Below are positions 26,885 to 36,679 of a DNA stretch of 64,000 bases, piece after piece. The position numbers and the translations under genes were made by a program. How positions within the stretch are numbered: position 1 is the first letter of the stretch; the number at the start of each line of letters is the position of its first letter. This DNA comes from Mesorhizobium sp. WSM4311 (GTDB lineage Bacteria > Pseudomonadota > Alphaproteobacteria > Rhizobiales > Rhizobiaceae). Under the pieces are notes generated by a model. The model was not told the DNA's origin, made no database searches, and saw only the letters and a program-made list of their open reading frames with translations. The stretch lies in NCBI RefSeq assembly GCF_002295115.1, contig NZ_NSFV01000013.1, positions 62,001-126,000 on the forward strand, read 5' to 3'.

Positions 26885-29800
26885 TTAGAAACGGACGCCG
26901 AGCTTGGCGCTGAACCCGTGTGTCTGGGCATCCGAGGCGATCTGTCCCTGATAGGCGATGCCGAACGTCGCGTTCTCGGTGATGTTTACGTCAAGCCCAG
27001 CTTCGAGCAGAGCTGCGTTCTTTGCGATCGGCACGCCCTTGATGGCGAAGGAGGAACCGCCAGCAAAGGCAAGAGCGGTATCCGGCCTGACGTCGCCGAA
27101 GGCGTGGCGCCAGCCAAGACCGCCGCGCGCGGTAGCAGTCACGGTGCCGAGGGTCAGTACCGTCGACGCACGCAGACCTAGCGTGGTAAACGCCGTGTCG
27201 CTCGAGCGATCCCCGCTCGACAAGGCGGCTGCGCCGCCATTCTCGGTGAAGCCATCGGCGTCAAAATTCACATAAGCGAGATTAGCGTAGGGCTCGAAGG
27301 AAGCCGAAGCCGTATTGATACGGTAGCCGAGCTCGCCAAAGGCCTGGAACGTGCCGGCGTCGTAATCGGCCGAAAGGCTGTCGGCGAAGCCTGGAAAGAC
27401 CACGGACCTGCCGGTCTCGATGCTGTGCCAGGTATAGGCAAGGCCGGAACGAAAACCGAGATTGCCGTTCTGCGTGCCGGCAAAAAGACCGAGATGGTAA
27501 TTCTCGCTCGAGCCCGACGACGCGCGATCGTCCGCCTCCAAGGAGGTATGGCTGTAGCCGCTGATGAGGCCGAGCCGCCAGCTTTCGCCGACAGCCGCGT
27601 CACCGCCAGCCAGAAAGCCGCCTGTCGAGTGATCGAGACCGGCGGCATTGCCGTCGCTGTCGAGATGACCCCAGGCGCCGAAGCCACGGCCCCATACGGC
27701 GAAATTCTCACTCGTTGCCGGGGCCAGTTCCAGACCACCCAGCCCATAAGTCATCACCGGAACGCTGGAGGCACCGACGCCGTCGAACGCCGCACGGATC
27801 CGTTCGCTCGCGGCATCGCGTACAGAATGACTGTCCTCGATGAGGCCGCTATGAATGGAAGCATGAACCTCGCCTGATAGCATATCGAAAGCGTTGCGGG
27901 CTTCCGGCGCCGTCAGGAACAGGATGTTGTCCTGGATCGGATTACCGCTTCCAAGCGCCTGAGCCGCTGCGGCGACCGAGCGTTGATTGAAGGTGCTGGC
28001 TACATCGGCAAACGCCGTCGATGTGCGGCTGATATCGAGATAGACATTGTTGGCATCGTAGACGAGCTGGAAATCGACGAAGGGCGTCGCGTCTGTCGCC
28101 AGAGCCCCCGTCAGCCCGCCATAGGTGCCGCTTACGCCGCCTGCTGCGGAGAGCAGAGTATATCGGGCATCGACCGATAGCGTTCCCTGCCGCAGCAGCT
28201 CGATCTGCGCGCCGCTGTCGATCGCCGCTGCTCCGCCAACATCGATGAGATCGGACGACCTTGCGAGGTCGACCTGATAGATCGATCCGGACTGCTGCGC
28301 GAAATCGCCCGTGACAGTCAGTGTGGTGACGATCCTGCTCGGATCGGTCGCACTGCCAGGAGCGACCGTGCCGCCCTCGGAAATGGTGACCGCACCGTAG
28401 GTGCCGCCGCCTGCGACGACACCGCCGCTGTTTGCGATAGCCGTGCCCCCGATCTGCCCGTCATTCCCGAGAAAGCCGGACGTGGTCGCATCATGGGAAA
28501 GCACACCTGTATCGGCAAGCAGCAATCCCGCGCCGGAACCGACCGTCGTCATGCCGGAAAAATTGTTCTTTCCGCTCAGCGTTTGCACGCCACCGGCAAC
28601 GAATAGTTTGCCGCCCATATTATTGTTATCAACGTCGAGGTCGTTGATGCTGCCGGCGAACGTGTCGTTCGAATCCGTTAGCACCAGGGTACGCTTGCCC
28701 AGTTCGACCGTTCCGCTGCCACTCAGGCTACGAATACGGGCATCGTTGTAGGCGTCGGAGATTCCCCAATAGTCGCTGCCATTTCCATGTTCGGAGATAT
28801 CGAACGTGCCGTCTGCAACGACTTTCGCTGACCGTTGGATGTTGCCGAGCCCCGCAAGCGAGAGATAGGCATCCTGAGCAATATTCGTCTCGCCGGTGTA
28901 GGTGTTGACATTCGTCATCCGGACCACCGTCTTTGTATCAAGCGTCAGCGATCCGGAGCCGGAGACGACACCCGCTATGCCGAACCCGCCCTCATTCCCC
29001 ATGCTCGTCGTGATCCTGCTCAGACCGGTCCCTTCGGGTGCGGATGAATCGGTAGAGAAGTTGCTGGCAGTGACGAAATGTGACGTATAAGCGGTATACT
29101 TCTTCTCCAGATCGAAAATGACCGATCTGTTTTTGAAGAAGTCAAGACCGGCAACAAAACTGGTCTGGTCATTGGGTTGTTCCGTCGTGCCGCTGGTGTA
29201 GGTGAAGTCGATATTGTCCAGCCTTACCGGATCGCCATCCGTTCCTGCGATTGTAACGCTCGGGATGTTGCCCGATGCGCTTACGATCTCGCGTTGCTCA
29301 TTTCTCCGAACATTTTTAAGTTTGACGCCCGCATCCTGAAATTGCTTCAGCATCGCATCACTGATCTCCAGACTGCCACCGCCCGGTGTGCCGGTGTCGA
29401 GCAATACCGCGGTCTTGTTGGGGTCGGTGATTGGTGGGGCTCCATCCTTAACCGTGTACTGCAGATTGTAGCTGCCTTCGTATTCGGTCGAGGCATTGGC
29501 GCCAGAGCCAGGAAAATTCTGATAAGAATCCTGATCTTTTTCCTCGGGTTCTCCCCATGGCATGGCATTAGTATATTGGGCCCGGAGGCTTGGATTGAGG
29601 TTGACAATCGTGCAGGGGGAACAGCCAGGCGTTTGGTCGCTCTCGGAATCCGGATTCACATTGGCGGAGACCACGTAGCCAGACCTGGTGACACTGCCCA
29701 TCATGCCCCAGACACTTGTCTTGCCAAGAAAATCGCCGGCCCCGAATGTACCTGCGAAATCGCCGCCTTCGTCTGCCATCTTGCCAGCGGTCATTTTCGC

Positions 29801-30418
29801 CCGCTGCTCCTTATCGGCGTGATAAGGTTCTTGGAGATCCTGACCATACATATCTTTAAGTCCATCCGTCACGGATCCCGGCGTGCACTTAAGATTGTTG
29901 TCCTTGCAATACGCATGGGTATAGACAAAATCGAGAATGCGAGCAGCCCGGTATTTCTTATCGCTTACAGACGGCCCGTCGATTGTTATCTTTTGATCTG
30001 GATCGACATATGTAAATTTATCAATTTCCACGTTCTGAAGCTTATTACCATACGTTCCGTCCCCGTACGTATATACGTAAGGCGTGTCGGCAATCGGGCG
30101 GACCCCGGTCACCTCTGACCCGATCTGCGTGTTGAGCTGGTCCGAGCCCGTGTCGAATACGTATCGCTGCGCGTTGCCATTGTTGATCTTGGCCCAGATG
30201 CCCAGGCGGTCATGGCCTTCCCCGACATACTCCAGCGGGATCGAAATCGGGTCGTCGGCCAACGCTTCTCCAGTTGGAAATGCTACCAGACCCACCCCGA
30301 GAGACACAGCCGGCAGGAATACCGTCGTCATCGCGGTGGTTGCCGCCAGAAAGTTCTTTGTCCTGAAACAAGCCTGCATACCTGGTCCTCGAAAAAGTCT
30401 CGCAAACTGATTGTTCAT
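26885..30418 (-). CDS. Autotransporter with a pepsin-like aspartic protease passenger
   Basis: 1177 residues. A long signal region ends near residue 55 ('EALADDP'). Residues ~58-450 look like a two-lobed pepsin-type peptidase: catalytic 'FDTGS' (D89) in the first lobe, a flap-like 'YGDGTYG' (118-124), 'LLDTGT' (D341) in the second lobe, and a terminal block 'FVAGLDFFKNRSVIFDLEKK' like the 'ILGD..F..YYTVFD' end of pepsins. Residues ~470-850 form a beta-helix with autotransporter repeats ('TVVRMTNVNTYTGETNI'). Residues ~900-1177 form the beta-barrel ending 'GFSAKLGVRF'. AGGAGG 8 nt upstream supports the ATG at 30418. A TTTCAG-N5-TGTCAG site lies 50 nt upstream. The protein should reach the outer membrane or be released. 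Confidence 0.88.
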   Translation of the reverse strand: MNNQFARLFRGPGMQACFRTKNFLAATTAMTTVFLPAVSLGVGLVAFPTGEALADDPISIPLEYVGEGHDRLGIWAKINNGNAQRYVFDTGSDQLNTQIGSEVTGVRPIADTPYVYTYGDGTYGNKLQNVEIDKFTYVDPDQKITIDGPSVSDKKYRAARILDFVYTHAYCKDNNLKCTPGSVTDGLKDMYGQDLQEPYHADKEQRAKMTAGKMADEGGDFAGTFGAGDFLGKTSVWGMMGSVTRSGYVVSANVNPDSESDQTPGCSPCTIVNLNPSLRAQYTNAMPWGEPEEKDQDSYQNFPGSGANASTEYEGSYNLQYTVKDGAPPITDPNKTAVLLDTGTPGGGSLEISDAMLKQFQDAGVKLKNVRRNEQREIVSASGNIPSVTIAGTDGDPVRLDNIDFTYTSGTTEQPNDQTSFVAGLDFFKNRSVIFDLEKKYTAYTSHFVTASNFSTDSSAPEGTGLSRITTSMGNEGGFGIAGVVSGSGSLTLDTKTVVRMTNVNTYTGETNIAQDAYLSLAGLGNIQRSAKVVADGTFDISEHGNGSDYWGISDAYNDARIRSLSGSGTVELGKRTLVLTDSNDTFAGSINDLDVDNNNMGGKLFVAGGVQTLSGKNNFSGMTTVGSGAGLLLADTGVLSHDATTSGFLGNDGQIGGTAIANSGGVVAGGGTYGAVTISEGGTVAPGSATDPSRIVTTLTVTGDFAQQSGSIYQVDLARSSDLIDVGGAAAIDSGAQIELLRQGTLSVDARYTLLSAAGGVSGTYGGLTGALATDATPFVDFQLVYDANNVYLDISRTSTAFADVASTFNQRSVAAAAQALGSGNPIQDNILFLTAPEARNAFDMLSGEVHASIHSGLIEDSHSVRDAASERIRAAFDGVGASSVPVMTYGLGGLELAPATSENFAVWGRGFGAWGHLDSDGNAAGLDHSTGGFLAGGDAAVGESWRLGLISGYSHTSLEADDRASSGSSENYHLGLFAGTQNGNLGFRSGLAYTWHSIETGRSVVFPGFADSLSADYDAGTFQAFGELGYRINTASASFEPYANLAYVNFDADGFTENGGAAALSSGDRSSDTAFTTLGLRASTVLTLGTVTATARGGLGWRHAFGDVRPDTALAFAGGSSFAIKGVPIAKNAALLEAGLDVNITENATFGIAYQGQIASDAQTHGFSAKLGVRF

Positions 30419-30424
30419 TGGAAC

Positions 30425-30715
30425 GGCCTCCTGAATTGTTTAACGAGACCCTTTATGGCGGCCCTGGCTGACAACAGCCTGAAAGCTGCAAGCGGCCTGC
30501 GAGAATGGGGCGATCCTGAATGACGACAGGTGCTGTCAACAATGGATGAGTGCTCGGCCTGAAAGCTGAGCACGCTTTATGCTCAGGCTGCTGACAAGGC
30601 CAAAGCAGCGTAAGTGCGGAGTGAAATCCAAGGTCCACATGGGTCGTCGCGCTTCCCGTGCGCCTGGGAAGGCGCCGGCCCGGCCAAGCTTTCCCAGATC
30701 GTCCGGATGGCGCAC
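30425..30715. repeat. Autotransporter upstream region, repeated inverted at 51045-51340
   Basis: The stretch from the ribosome site of the autotransporter through its regulator box to about 30715 reappears reverse-complemented at 51045-51340 with few changes, including 'AAAGGGTCTCGTT', 'GCTTTCAG', 'GGCCTTGTCAGCAGCCTGAG' and 'GGAAAGCTTGGCCGGGCCGG'. Both arms flank 20 kb of sequence, so recombination between them could invert it. Confidence 0.85.
30468..30484 (-). promoter_or_regulatory. Two-component regulator box before the autotransporter
   Basis: On the minus strand TTTCAGGCTGTTGTCAG: two half-sites TTTCAG and TGTCAG with 11-bp period, ending 50 nt before the start codon. The same box at the same distance precedes genes at 54182 and 55937, and inverted at 54022. 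Confidence 0.7.
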
Positions 30716-30729
30716 AAGATACCGGTTCA

Positions 30730-30990
30730 GGTCGATCGAGATGGAGGCCGAGGCGTATGCCAAGGCGGTCGACTGCCTGACGAAAGATCAGAATGCGTCG
30801 CTGGCGCTCTACGATTTCCGCCGGCAGCGAGCTCAGCTCCTGCCGGGCATCCGTGTTTACTGGCGACGAGACACAAGATGTGCCCAAATTGCCACCAGAC
30901 CGTCACCTGCGATGAGTTTCGGCAACTGATTTTGTCCTTTCAATCGTCGCCACTTCCTGGCCGCGGCCAACATGGGCCACTCGAAGGCAG
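30730..30990. mobile_element. IS256-type transposase scraps in a mosaic
   Basis: 30735-30830 reads 'IEMEAEAYAKAVDCLTKDQN' and 'ASLALYDF', as in the IS256 derivative at 43068-43523 but in the opposite orientation. 30905-30975 is nearly identical to 43125-43193 from the same gene. Between them are short pieces shared with 45490-45525 and 43876-43902. No intact gene. Confidence 0.7.
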
Positions 30991-31029
30991 CAGACTGGCG
31001 GCTATATGGACGGGCTGTGAGCCCGCACC

Positions 31030-31158
31030 GGAGACATTGGCGAAATCTACGATCTCTATAGCAACGTCAAGGAGAAGCGCGAGGTGTTGCAGATGTGGTC
31101 AAATCACATCGAATGGCTGATCAAGCAGGCTGCGGATGACGCTCTGGCGGCGTAGCTG
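31030..31158 (+). pseudogene. Phage-type integrase C-terminal fragment
   Basis: Reads 'GEIYDLYSNVKEKREVLQMW' and 'SNHIEWLIKQAADDALAA', identical in character to the C-terminus of the integrase relic at 42059-43015. Its stop overlaps the end of the convergent M41-like gene by ~38 bp. Confidence 0.8.
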
Positions 31159-31753
31159 CTGGCATGGGCGGAAGATGCGGCGCAACAATCGTCAGAGCCT
31201 CATCGAATTGGAGATCATGCTTGACCAGCAAATGCGCGGCCAATGCTTCGATGGCTGACCAGTGATCGAGTACTAGCCGGGCCGTGCGATCTTCGATCCG
31301 CCTCCAACGGGGGCGGCGCGGCATCAGGAACCGCAACTCACCATAGATTCGCTTGGCATCCGCGTAGTCGCTGCTCCCCTCATTCCCATCGGACGCATTC
31401 ATCGCCATATCGCGCGGGTCCAGATAGCCTTCGAATGCGGATTCTGCAAAAGGACCTGCCAGACACGCAACTATCTCTTGGATCGCTTCATCGCGTTGGA
31501 AATGTCGATCCATATCGTTCTCGAAAATCGGCTTTAGCTCCGAGGTGAATCCTTGCGCTGAATAGAAAACCGTGCCTTCGACAAAACCACCGCACTCTCC
31601 GTCACCGGCGTCGGGGTAAATACTAACACTTGAGAAAGCAGGGAGTTCACGGTCGTCGTCGAACATCTGACGGTGCAAAACGATGGCGGCCACCGCGTGC
31701 CCGGCTTCGTGATGCGCCACAGACGGGAGAAGATATTGGGAGGCTACATTCAT
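31121..31753 (-). CDS. M41-like zinc metallopeptidase-domain protein, copy 1
   Basis: 210 residues. A zinc-binding HExxH is near the start ('HHEAGHAVAAIVLHR', residues ~14-28), as in FtsH-type M41 peptidases, and 'EIVACLAGPFAESAFEG' fits the helix holding the third ligand. No membrane or AAA domain, so it is a stand-alone peptidase-like protein of unknown target. Its ATG overlaps the stop of the upstream chimeric frame (ATGA), so both are translationally coupled and probably driven by the sigma-54 promoter at 32179. A near-identical copy is at 41464. Confidence 0.8.
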   Translation of the reverse strand: MNVASQYLLPSVAHHEAGHAVAAIVLHRQMFDDDRELPAFSSVSIYPDAGDGECGGFVEGTVFYSAQGFTSELKPIFENDMDRHFQRDEAIQEIVACLAGPFAESAFEGYLDPRDMAMNASDGNEGSSDYADAKRIYGELRFLMPRRPRWRRIEDRTARLVLDHWSAIEALAAHLLVKHDLQFDEALTIVAPHLPPMPAATPPERHPQPA

Positions 31754-32028
31754 GCGGTGCGGCTCTCAGATCTAGTTTCCATCCAAGCCCTGATATCGGA
31801 TTCAAGCCATGCGACTCGGCCGGGGGAGATGCGACGCCGCTTAGGGAACAGGCCTGCCTTCAGAGTCGCGCGGTCGCGCTCGAACTGCGTTCCACTGAAG
31901 TGCTTCAGGGTCTTTGCCGACTGGCCGGCGGCCCAGGCAAGTGCCCGCTCGCCTTCCACATCTTCAAGCCAAAGATAGAGATCGTCGTCGGGAGCATCCA
32001 GCGTTGGACGGACATCAAATGCGTTCAT
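31750..32028 (-). pseudogene. Chimeric frame: prolyl oligopeptidase N-terminus joined to an AlpA-like tail
   Basis: 92 residues. The first ~57 match the N-terminus of the prolyl oligopeptidase at 24671 ('DDDLYLWLEDVEGERALAWA'). The tail 'FPKRRRISPGRVAWLESDIRAWMETR' (split: 'SPGRVAWLESDIRAWMETR') resembles the C-terminus of AlpA-type excisionase/regulator proteins. The frame is open and ends with ATGA overlapping the M41-like start, so it may act as a leader peptide. As an enzyme it is dead. Confidence 0.7.
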
Positions 32029-32178
32029 GTCCGGACAGCCTTCAGAAAGAAGGGATAGAGGCTTCCGTTTGATCGGGAACGCTTAGTGTTGGTAGCGGCG
32101 CCCACATGTTCGAAAAGCGTGATCATTGATGAGTTCTTCCAGTCGGTGCGGCATCGCAGTGCTTTTGCGCATAGGACC

Positions 32179-32193
32179 GCAATTGTCGTGCCA
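32179..32193 (-). promoter_or_regulatory. Sigma-54 promoter, duplicated copy
   Basis: On the minus strand TGGCACGACAATTGC, a perfect TGGCACG-N4-TTGC. It points to the chimeric frame and M41-like gene. Confidence 0.75.
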
Positions 32194-32239
32194 ACTGGGA
32201 AAATCGTTTCGGAACAACGTGATCGCTCTGGCAGCGTTG

Positions 32240-32255
32240 TGTCAGATGTCCGACA
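32240..32255 (-). promoter_or_regulatory. NifA upstream activator site, duplicated copy
   Basis: TGTCAGATGTCCGACA keeps the TGT-N10-ACA pattern at the same spacing from its promoter as the first copy. Confidence 0.65.
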
Positions 32256-32399
32256 TCGTCGAGAATCCGACAACGAGTGCTCCTCCTAATCACCGGATCA
32301 ACCTCCGGCGCCAGTCGGTGACACCGCATTCCTCTGTCTTTCCAGGAGACGGCGTGGACATCAATGCCGTTCCTCACCGAACCCGCCTCCTAGCCCTTC

Positions 32400-32640
32400 G
32401 CCCATACGTCACGGCCGCCCCCCGGTTTGGCTTCAACCTGAAGGATTACGGCGTCCTCTTCGCAGAGAAGATCGGGTTGTTCGTGGCGCGCGCAGCGGAG
32501 CCCAAGGAGCTTTTCTGGGTTGCGGATACTGGCATGTCGATATTACGACCGTGTGTCCTTCGACAAGCTTGGTGGCTTCTTCAACCAGAATCTCGCCGCG
32601 GAGATCGAATCGTTATCTGCGCCGCAAAGTGCGGCCGGTG
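32400..32640 (+). pseudogene. Alpha/beta hydrolase C-terminal fragment
   Basis: 'AAEPKELFWVADTG' continues after a frameshift near 32535 as 'HVDI' and then 'FDKLGGFFNQNLA'. This pattern (PKEL..V..A.HVDLYD....FDKL..FF) is the C-terminal end with the catalytic histidine of small alpha/beta hydrolases. The N-terminal nucleophile region is missing. Confidence 0.6.
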
Positions 32641-32645
32641 AGCGG

Positions 32646-33003
32646 CGTGGCCCTGCGTTCCAGTTGGCCACGGTCCTCGCTGGGACGAGCAAGTAAATGG
32701 CTTGCGCAGCAACGGTGCGATCACACCTGGAGCACGGCGTCATCAGGAAAGCGCCATCCTTGTGCGCCCACGACACCCTGGTCGCCATCGGCCGCATCGC
32801 GGGGGGGCACTGTGGGCGATAACCATTCATTGATCTGGGCGATTGAGGGTTCTGCCGGGGCGCTATTGCTGCTCGGTAGGGCTGCGGGCTGGCGAGTCTA
32901 CCAAGGCGAGCAACGACAGGCGAGACGGCAGACATTACGTGACGGAACTTGATATTGCAGTGCAGCAAGCGTAGAGCACCGCGCGCTTATCGGAGTGTCG
33001 TCC
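32646..33003. other. Intergenic stretch before kup
   Basis: About 360 bases without a recognised gene. GGAG at ~32989 is the ribosome site for kup. Confidence 0.4.
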
Positions 33004-34935
33004 ATGGCCCTTACCAATGCTGGTAACGAGGCAGAACCTGTCGAACAATCGAGCCATTCTGAGGTCGAGCAGCACAGCACCAAGGCGCTGATGTTGGGCG
33101 CACTAGGTGTCGTTTATGGCGATATAGGCACCAGCCCGATCTATGCATTTCGCGAGGCGTTGCATGCATCAGCGGGTGGCAACGTCGCCAGCCGTGGCGA
33201 CATCCTCGGCGTACTCTCGCTGATCATCTGGTCCCTGACGATCACCGTGACGATCAAATACATCATGTTCGTGCTCCGCGCCGACAATCGAGGCGAGGGC
33301 GGAGTGCTGTCGCTTATGGCGCTGGCGCGCAACAGTTTCCCGACCTGCTCTGCGGTGATCCTCGGCATCGGCATCGGCATCGGCATCGTCGGCGCGGCGC
33401 TTTTTTTTGGCGACGCCGTCATTACGCCGGCAATCTCGGTACTGTCGGCGGTCGAAGGTATGAATGTCGTCACGCCGACGTTCCAGCCCTATGTGGTGCC
33501 GCTGACACTGGCCATCCTGGCGATCGTGTTTGCGGTACAGCGGTTTGGCACCGGCGGCGTAGGATTGGTGTTCGGACCCGTTACCGCGCTGTGGTTCCTG
33601 GCCATCGGCCTTTCCGGGCTCAACCACATCATGGACGACCCGGAAATCCTGCTGGCAATCAGCCCGCATTACATCGTGTCGTTCCTGGTCAACTCGCCTG
33701 ACGTCGCCTTCGTTACGGTTGGTGCAGTCTTCCTCGCCGTCACCGGAGCCGAGGCGCTCTACGCCGACCTCGGCCATTTCGGCCGCAAGCCGATCGTGCT
33801 CGCCTGGCTGGCGATCGTGTTCCCTTGTCTGTTGCTCAATTATGTCGGGCAAGGCGCCTTCGTGCTGGCAAATGGCGGCGTTGTCGGTCATCCGTTCTTC
33901 GAGATGAACCAGGGCTGGACGCTTATTCCGATGGTCGTGCTTGCCACGGCGGCGACCGTGATCGCCTGCCAGGCGGTGATCTCCGGCGCCTTTTCGCTGA
34001 CCAGGCAAGCGGTACAGCTCAACATGCTGCCGCGTTTCGTCATCCAGCACACGTCGGAAAAACAGTCGGGCCAGATCTATCTGCCGCGCATCAACCTGAT
34101 GCTGGCGCTGGTGGTGATGCTGCTGGTGGTCGGCTTCGGCGAATCCAGCCGGCTGGCCTCGGCCTACGGTATTTCGGTGACCGGCAATATGCTGGTGACG
34201 AACATACTGCTTTTTGTTGTGATGACGCGCATCTGGAAATGGCCGCTCGGCGTCGCGATAGCCTTAATGGCGGTGTTCGTCTTCATCGATACCGGCTTCT
34301 TTGCAGCTAACATCGTCAAGGTATTCGAAGGCGGCTGGGCCTCGCTTGCCATTGCCGCAGTGATCGTGATGACCATGTGGACTTGGATAAGAGGCAGCAG
34401 GTATCTATTTGACAAGACGCGCAGGAACCAGATTCCGCTCGATTTCCTTGCGGGCAATCTGTTGAAGAAGAAACCGCAGCTGGTGTCCGGTACGGCCGTG
34501 TTCCTGACCAGCGATCCCGCCAGTGCGCCGACCGCGTTGATGCACAGCCTGAAGCACTACAAGGCGCTGCACGAACAGAACGTCATCCTCTCTGTGGTGA
34601 CGGCGCAGCAGCCCGTGGTGCCCGACAGCGAGCGGATCAAGATGGAAACGATCAATGAGCTGTTCATGCGGGTGACACTGACCTTCGGCTACATGGAACA
34701 GCCTAACATCCCGCGTGCGCTGGCGATCTGCCGCAAGCAGGGTTGGAAGTTCGACATCATGACGACGTCCTTCTTCCTGTCGCGTCGCTCGCTCAAGGCG
34801 TCACCCAACTCCGGCATGCCGGTGTGGCAGGACAAGCTGTTCATCGGCTTGGCGCGCACGGCCGCCGACGCGACGGAGTATTTCCAGATCCCGACCGGAC
34901 GTGTGGTCGAGATCGGAACGCAAGTGGCCGTTTAG
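33004..34935 (+). CDS. kup: Kup-family potassium uptake protein
   Basis: 643 residues. Begins with the family block '[20 protein letters not shown]' (near residue 35) and has about twelve membrane helices up to ~470, then a soluble C-terminal domain ('[20 protein letters not shown]'). It imports K+ with protons. ATG at 33004 is chosen over the GTG at 32995 because GGAG lies 8 nt before it. It stands alone. Rhizobia often carry several kup copies, including on symbiosis islands; no sigma-54 site was seen upstream. Confidence 0.93.
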   Translation: MALTNAGNEAEPVEQSSHSEVEQHSTKALMLGALGVVYGDIGTSPIYAFREALHASAGGNVASRGDILGVLSLIIWSLTITVTIKYIMFVLRADNRGEGGVLSLMALARNSFPTCSAVILGIGIGIGIVGAALFFGDAVITPAISVLSAVEGMNVVTPTFQPYVVPLTLAILAIVFAVQRFGTGGVGLVFGPVTALWFLAIGLSGLNHIMDDPEILLAISPHYIVSFLVNSPDVAFVTVGAVFLAVTGAEALYADLGHFGRKPIVLAWLAIVFPCLLLNYVGQGAFVLANGGVVGHPFFEMNQGWTLIPMVVLATAATVIACQAVISGAFSLTRQAVQLNMLPRFVIQHTSEKQSGQIYLPRINLMLALVVMLLVVGFGESSRLASAYGISVTGNMLVTNILLFVVMTRIWKWPLGVAIALMAVFVFIDTGFFAANIVKVFEGGWASLAIAAVIVMTMWTWIRGSRYLFDKTRRNQIPLDFLAGNLLKKKPQLVSGTAVFLTSDPASAPTALMHSLKHYKALHEQNVILSVVTAQQPVVPDSERIKMETINELFMRVTLTFGYMEQPNIPRALAICRKQGWKFDIMTTSFFLSRRSLKASPNSGMPVWQDKLFIGLARTAADATEYFQIPTGRVVEIGTQVAV

Positions 34936-35219
34936 GTATGCCCGGTTAAGCAGAATCAATTGGCATTTCGCGAGCCGGTGAATGCCTGACCGGGCGGAGG
35001 CCACGATGCTTGCGCCAAACTGGGGTCCGGTTCCAGGCCTGAAGCTTCCGGCCCCGAAAGCCGTCCTTTACGCCTGCGATCATTTCCGTTCCGCATTGTC
35101 TTGCCGACCCACCAGTCGAGATGCGCTGAAACGACCTCGCCGGGCAGCAACTTATCATTTGAACCTAATCGATGTGCCGCAAGTCCGACCTTCATTCTTC
35201 AGTTCACAGGCTAGCGTTG
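34936..35219. other. Intergenic stretch, nothing recognised
   Basis: No gene, terminator or repeat recognised between kup and the dnaE2 relic. Confidence 0.4.
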
Positions 35220-35703
35220 CCAAAATCGGCGTGCCGCCTAACCGGCGCCGCACCGTGACCTGTCAGGATGCTATGCAGGCGCGAGGCAGAAGCTGGCTCG
35301 AGGCCGCCGGCCTGGTGCTGGTCCGGCAGCGGCCGGGCTCGGCCAAAGGCTTCATGTTCCTCTGGAGGATGAGACGGGTGCGGCAAACGTCGTCGTCTGG
35401 GTCAAGATCTCTCGAGAAATTCCGGCGCGTGCTTCTTGCTTCGGCCATGCTCGGCGTCCGCGGACGCATCCGACGGAAGAGGAGGTGGTGCACCTCGTCG
35501 CCCACGAGCTGACCGATCTGTCGGCCGGGCTGGCCAGCGTGGGAAACCGCAAGACGCCGTTTCCGTTGCCGCACGGCCGAGGGACGAGGCTCATCACGGC
35601 GGATCGGGCATCGATCCGCGCGGCATGCCGAAGGGGCGCGACATCGTCGATGCAGTATGACCATATCGACCCTATCAAGTTCAAGACGCGTAACTTCCGG
35701 TAG
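35220..35703 (+). pseudogene. dnaE2 (error-prone DNA polymerase) C-terminal fragment
   Basis: 'AAGLVLVRQRPGSAKGFMFL' lies in one frame, then 'VVHLVAHELTDLSAGLASVG' and 'FPLPHGRG' in another, ending 'PYDHIDPIKFKTRNFR' near 35700. These are the OB-fold/tail blocks of DnaE2. Frameshifts near 35355 and later. The 65-residue minus frame at 35757-35954 and the rest up to 36119 are not recognised. Confidence 0.8.
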
Positions 35704-36119
35704 CGCTTCCGGAGGCCACTTCAGCAGCATGTTGTGCACACTTTTGTCGGACCCTGTTAACTGCCGATTGGCAGCAGGTCACCCCGTGCCGGATCCCAAA
35801 TGTCGTCGCTCTCAAGCGCAACGACTGCCCGCACCCTTTTTAAGTCAGCGAGCACCTCCACCGCCGGACGCCGCCCCGTTTCCTGAGCCGCGGCGTAACG
35901 GGTGTATTTGTGACTGTCCGGCTCAAACCACTTCAACGATTCCAAAGTAGCCATGGCATCGCCCTTGCGGCTGCGCGTGATGCGAATGATCGTGATCCCA
36001 TCCTAAGCGCTCGCGTCGAATGGAGACACGCTGCCAACGCTTCATCTGCTCTACCCCATCTTTGTTCCAAGGCGGTCGGATCATCTCAATGAGCCCTGCC
36101 TCGGGGTGGCCAAAGCATG

Positions 36120-36590
36120 CATATTTATCGTTCGGCCCCGCATCGAATTATCATCTGCGATGTGGGACTCGATCTTGGGTTGGCGACGGCTTCGCTCCGG
36201 GAGTAGACGTCGGACCACTGATAAGTGCCGGACCTTCTCCACAATTTCTCGGCGGACTCATCGTGAACGCTCGATTGGACGTAAATGCGGTTCGCGGAAA
36301 CGCAGGTCTGGCCGGCATTGCGGAACTTCGCCTGGACCGCACCGTCAACAGCACCGTCAATGTCGGCATCATCGAAGATGATGAAAGGTGCATTGCCGCC
36401 GGTTTCAAGGCTGACCTTCTTGATCTGGTCAGAGCACTGACGCATCAGCAGCCGTCCGACCTCGTTCGAACCGGTAAAGCTGATCTTTGGAATTGGTGCA
36501 GAGTTCACGGCCCACGCGATCACCTTCGGACGCATAGATCAGGTTGACCACGCCATCGGGAAAGCCGGCCTGATGGCGAGAGCAAACATT
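36120..36590 (-). pseudogene. Semialdehyde dehydrogenase fragment (copy of 46000-46510)
   Basis: Reads '[20 protein letters not shown]', '[20 protein letters not shown]', '[20 protein letters not shown]', nearly the same as the intact enzyme at 45617-47122. The active-site Glu block is altered ('LETGG' for 'LELGG'). Both ends are missing. Confidence 0.85.
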
Positions 36591-36679
36591 GCACCTAGCC
36601 ACGCCACGATAAGATCGAGCGCGGCTTCGTTGCGTGCGGGTCTGTGGTCAGTGGAGGGCGGAGGAAAAGCGCTCGGCGT

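Larger units (their letters stand above)
31860..32316. repeat. Duplicated promoter/5' segment, copy 2
   Basis: Second copy of 24508-24960 in the same orientation. It brings a sigma-54 promoter and NifA site in front of the chimeric frame and the M41-like gene. Confidence 0.9.

Noticed and set aside
30464-30489. The regulator box read as a tts box for the T3SS regulator TtsI
   Set aside because: It shares GAAAGCT and GTCAG pieces, but their order and spacing do not match the tts consensus, and the 11-bp direct repeat beside an OmpR-type regulator explains it better.
36020-36547. A 175-residue plus-strand frame
   Set aside because: It is the antisense shadow of the dehydrogenase fragment.
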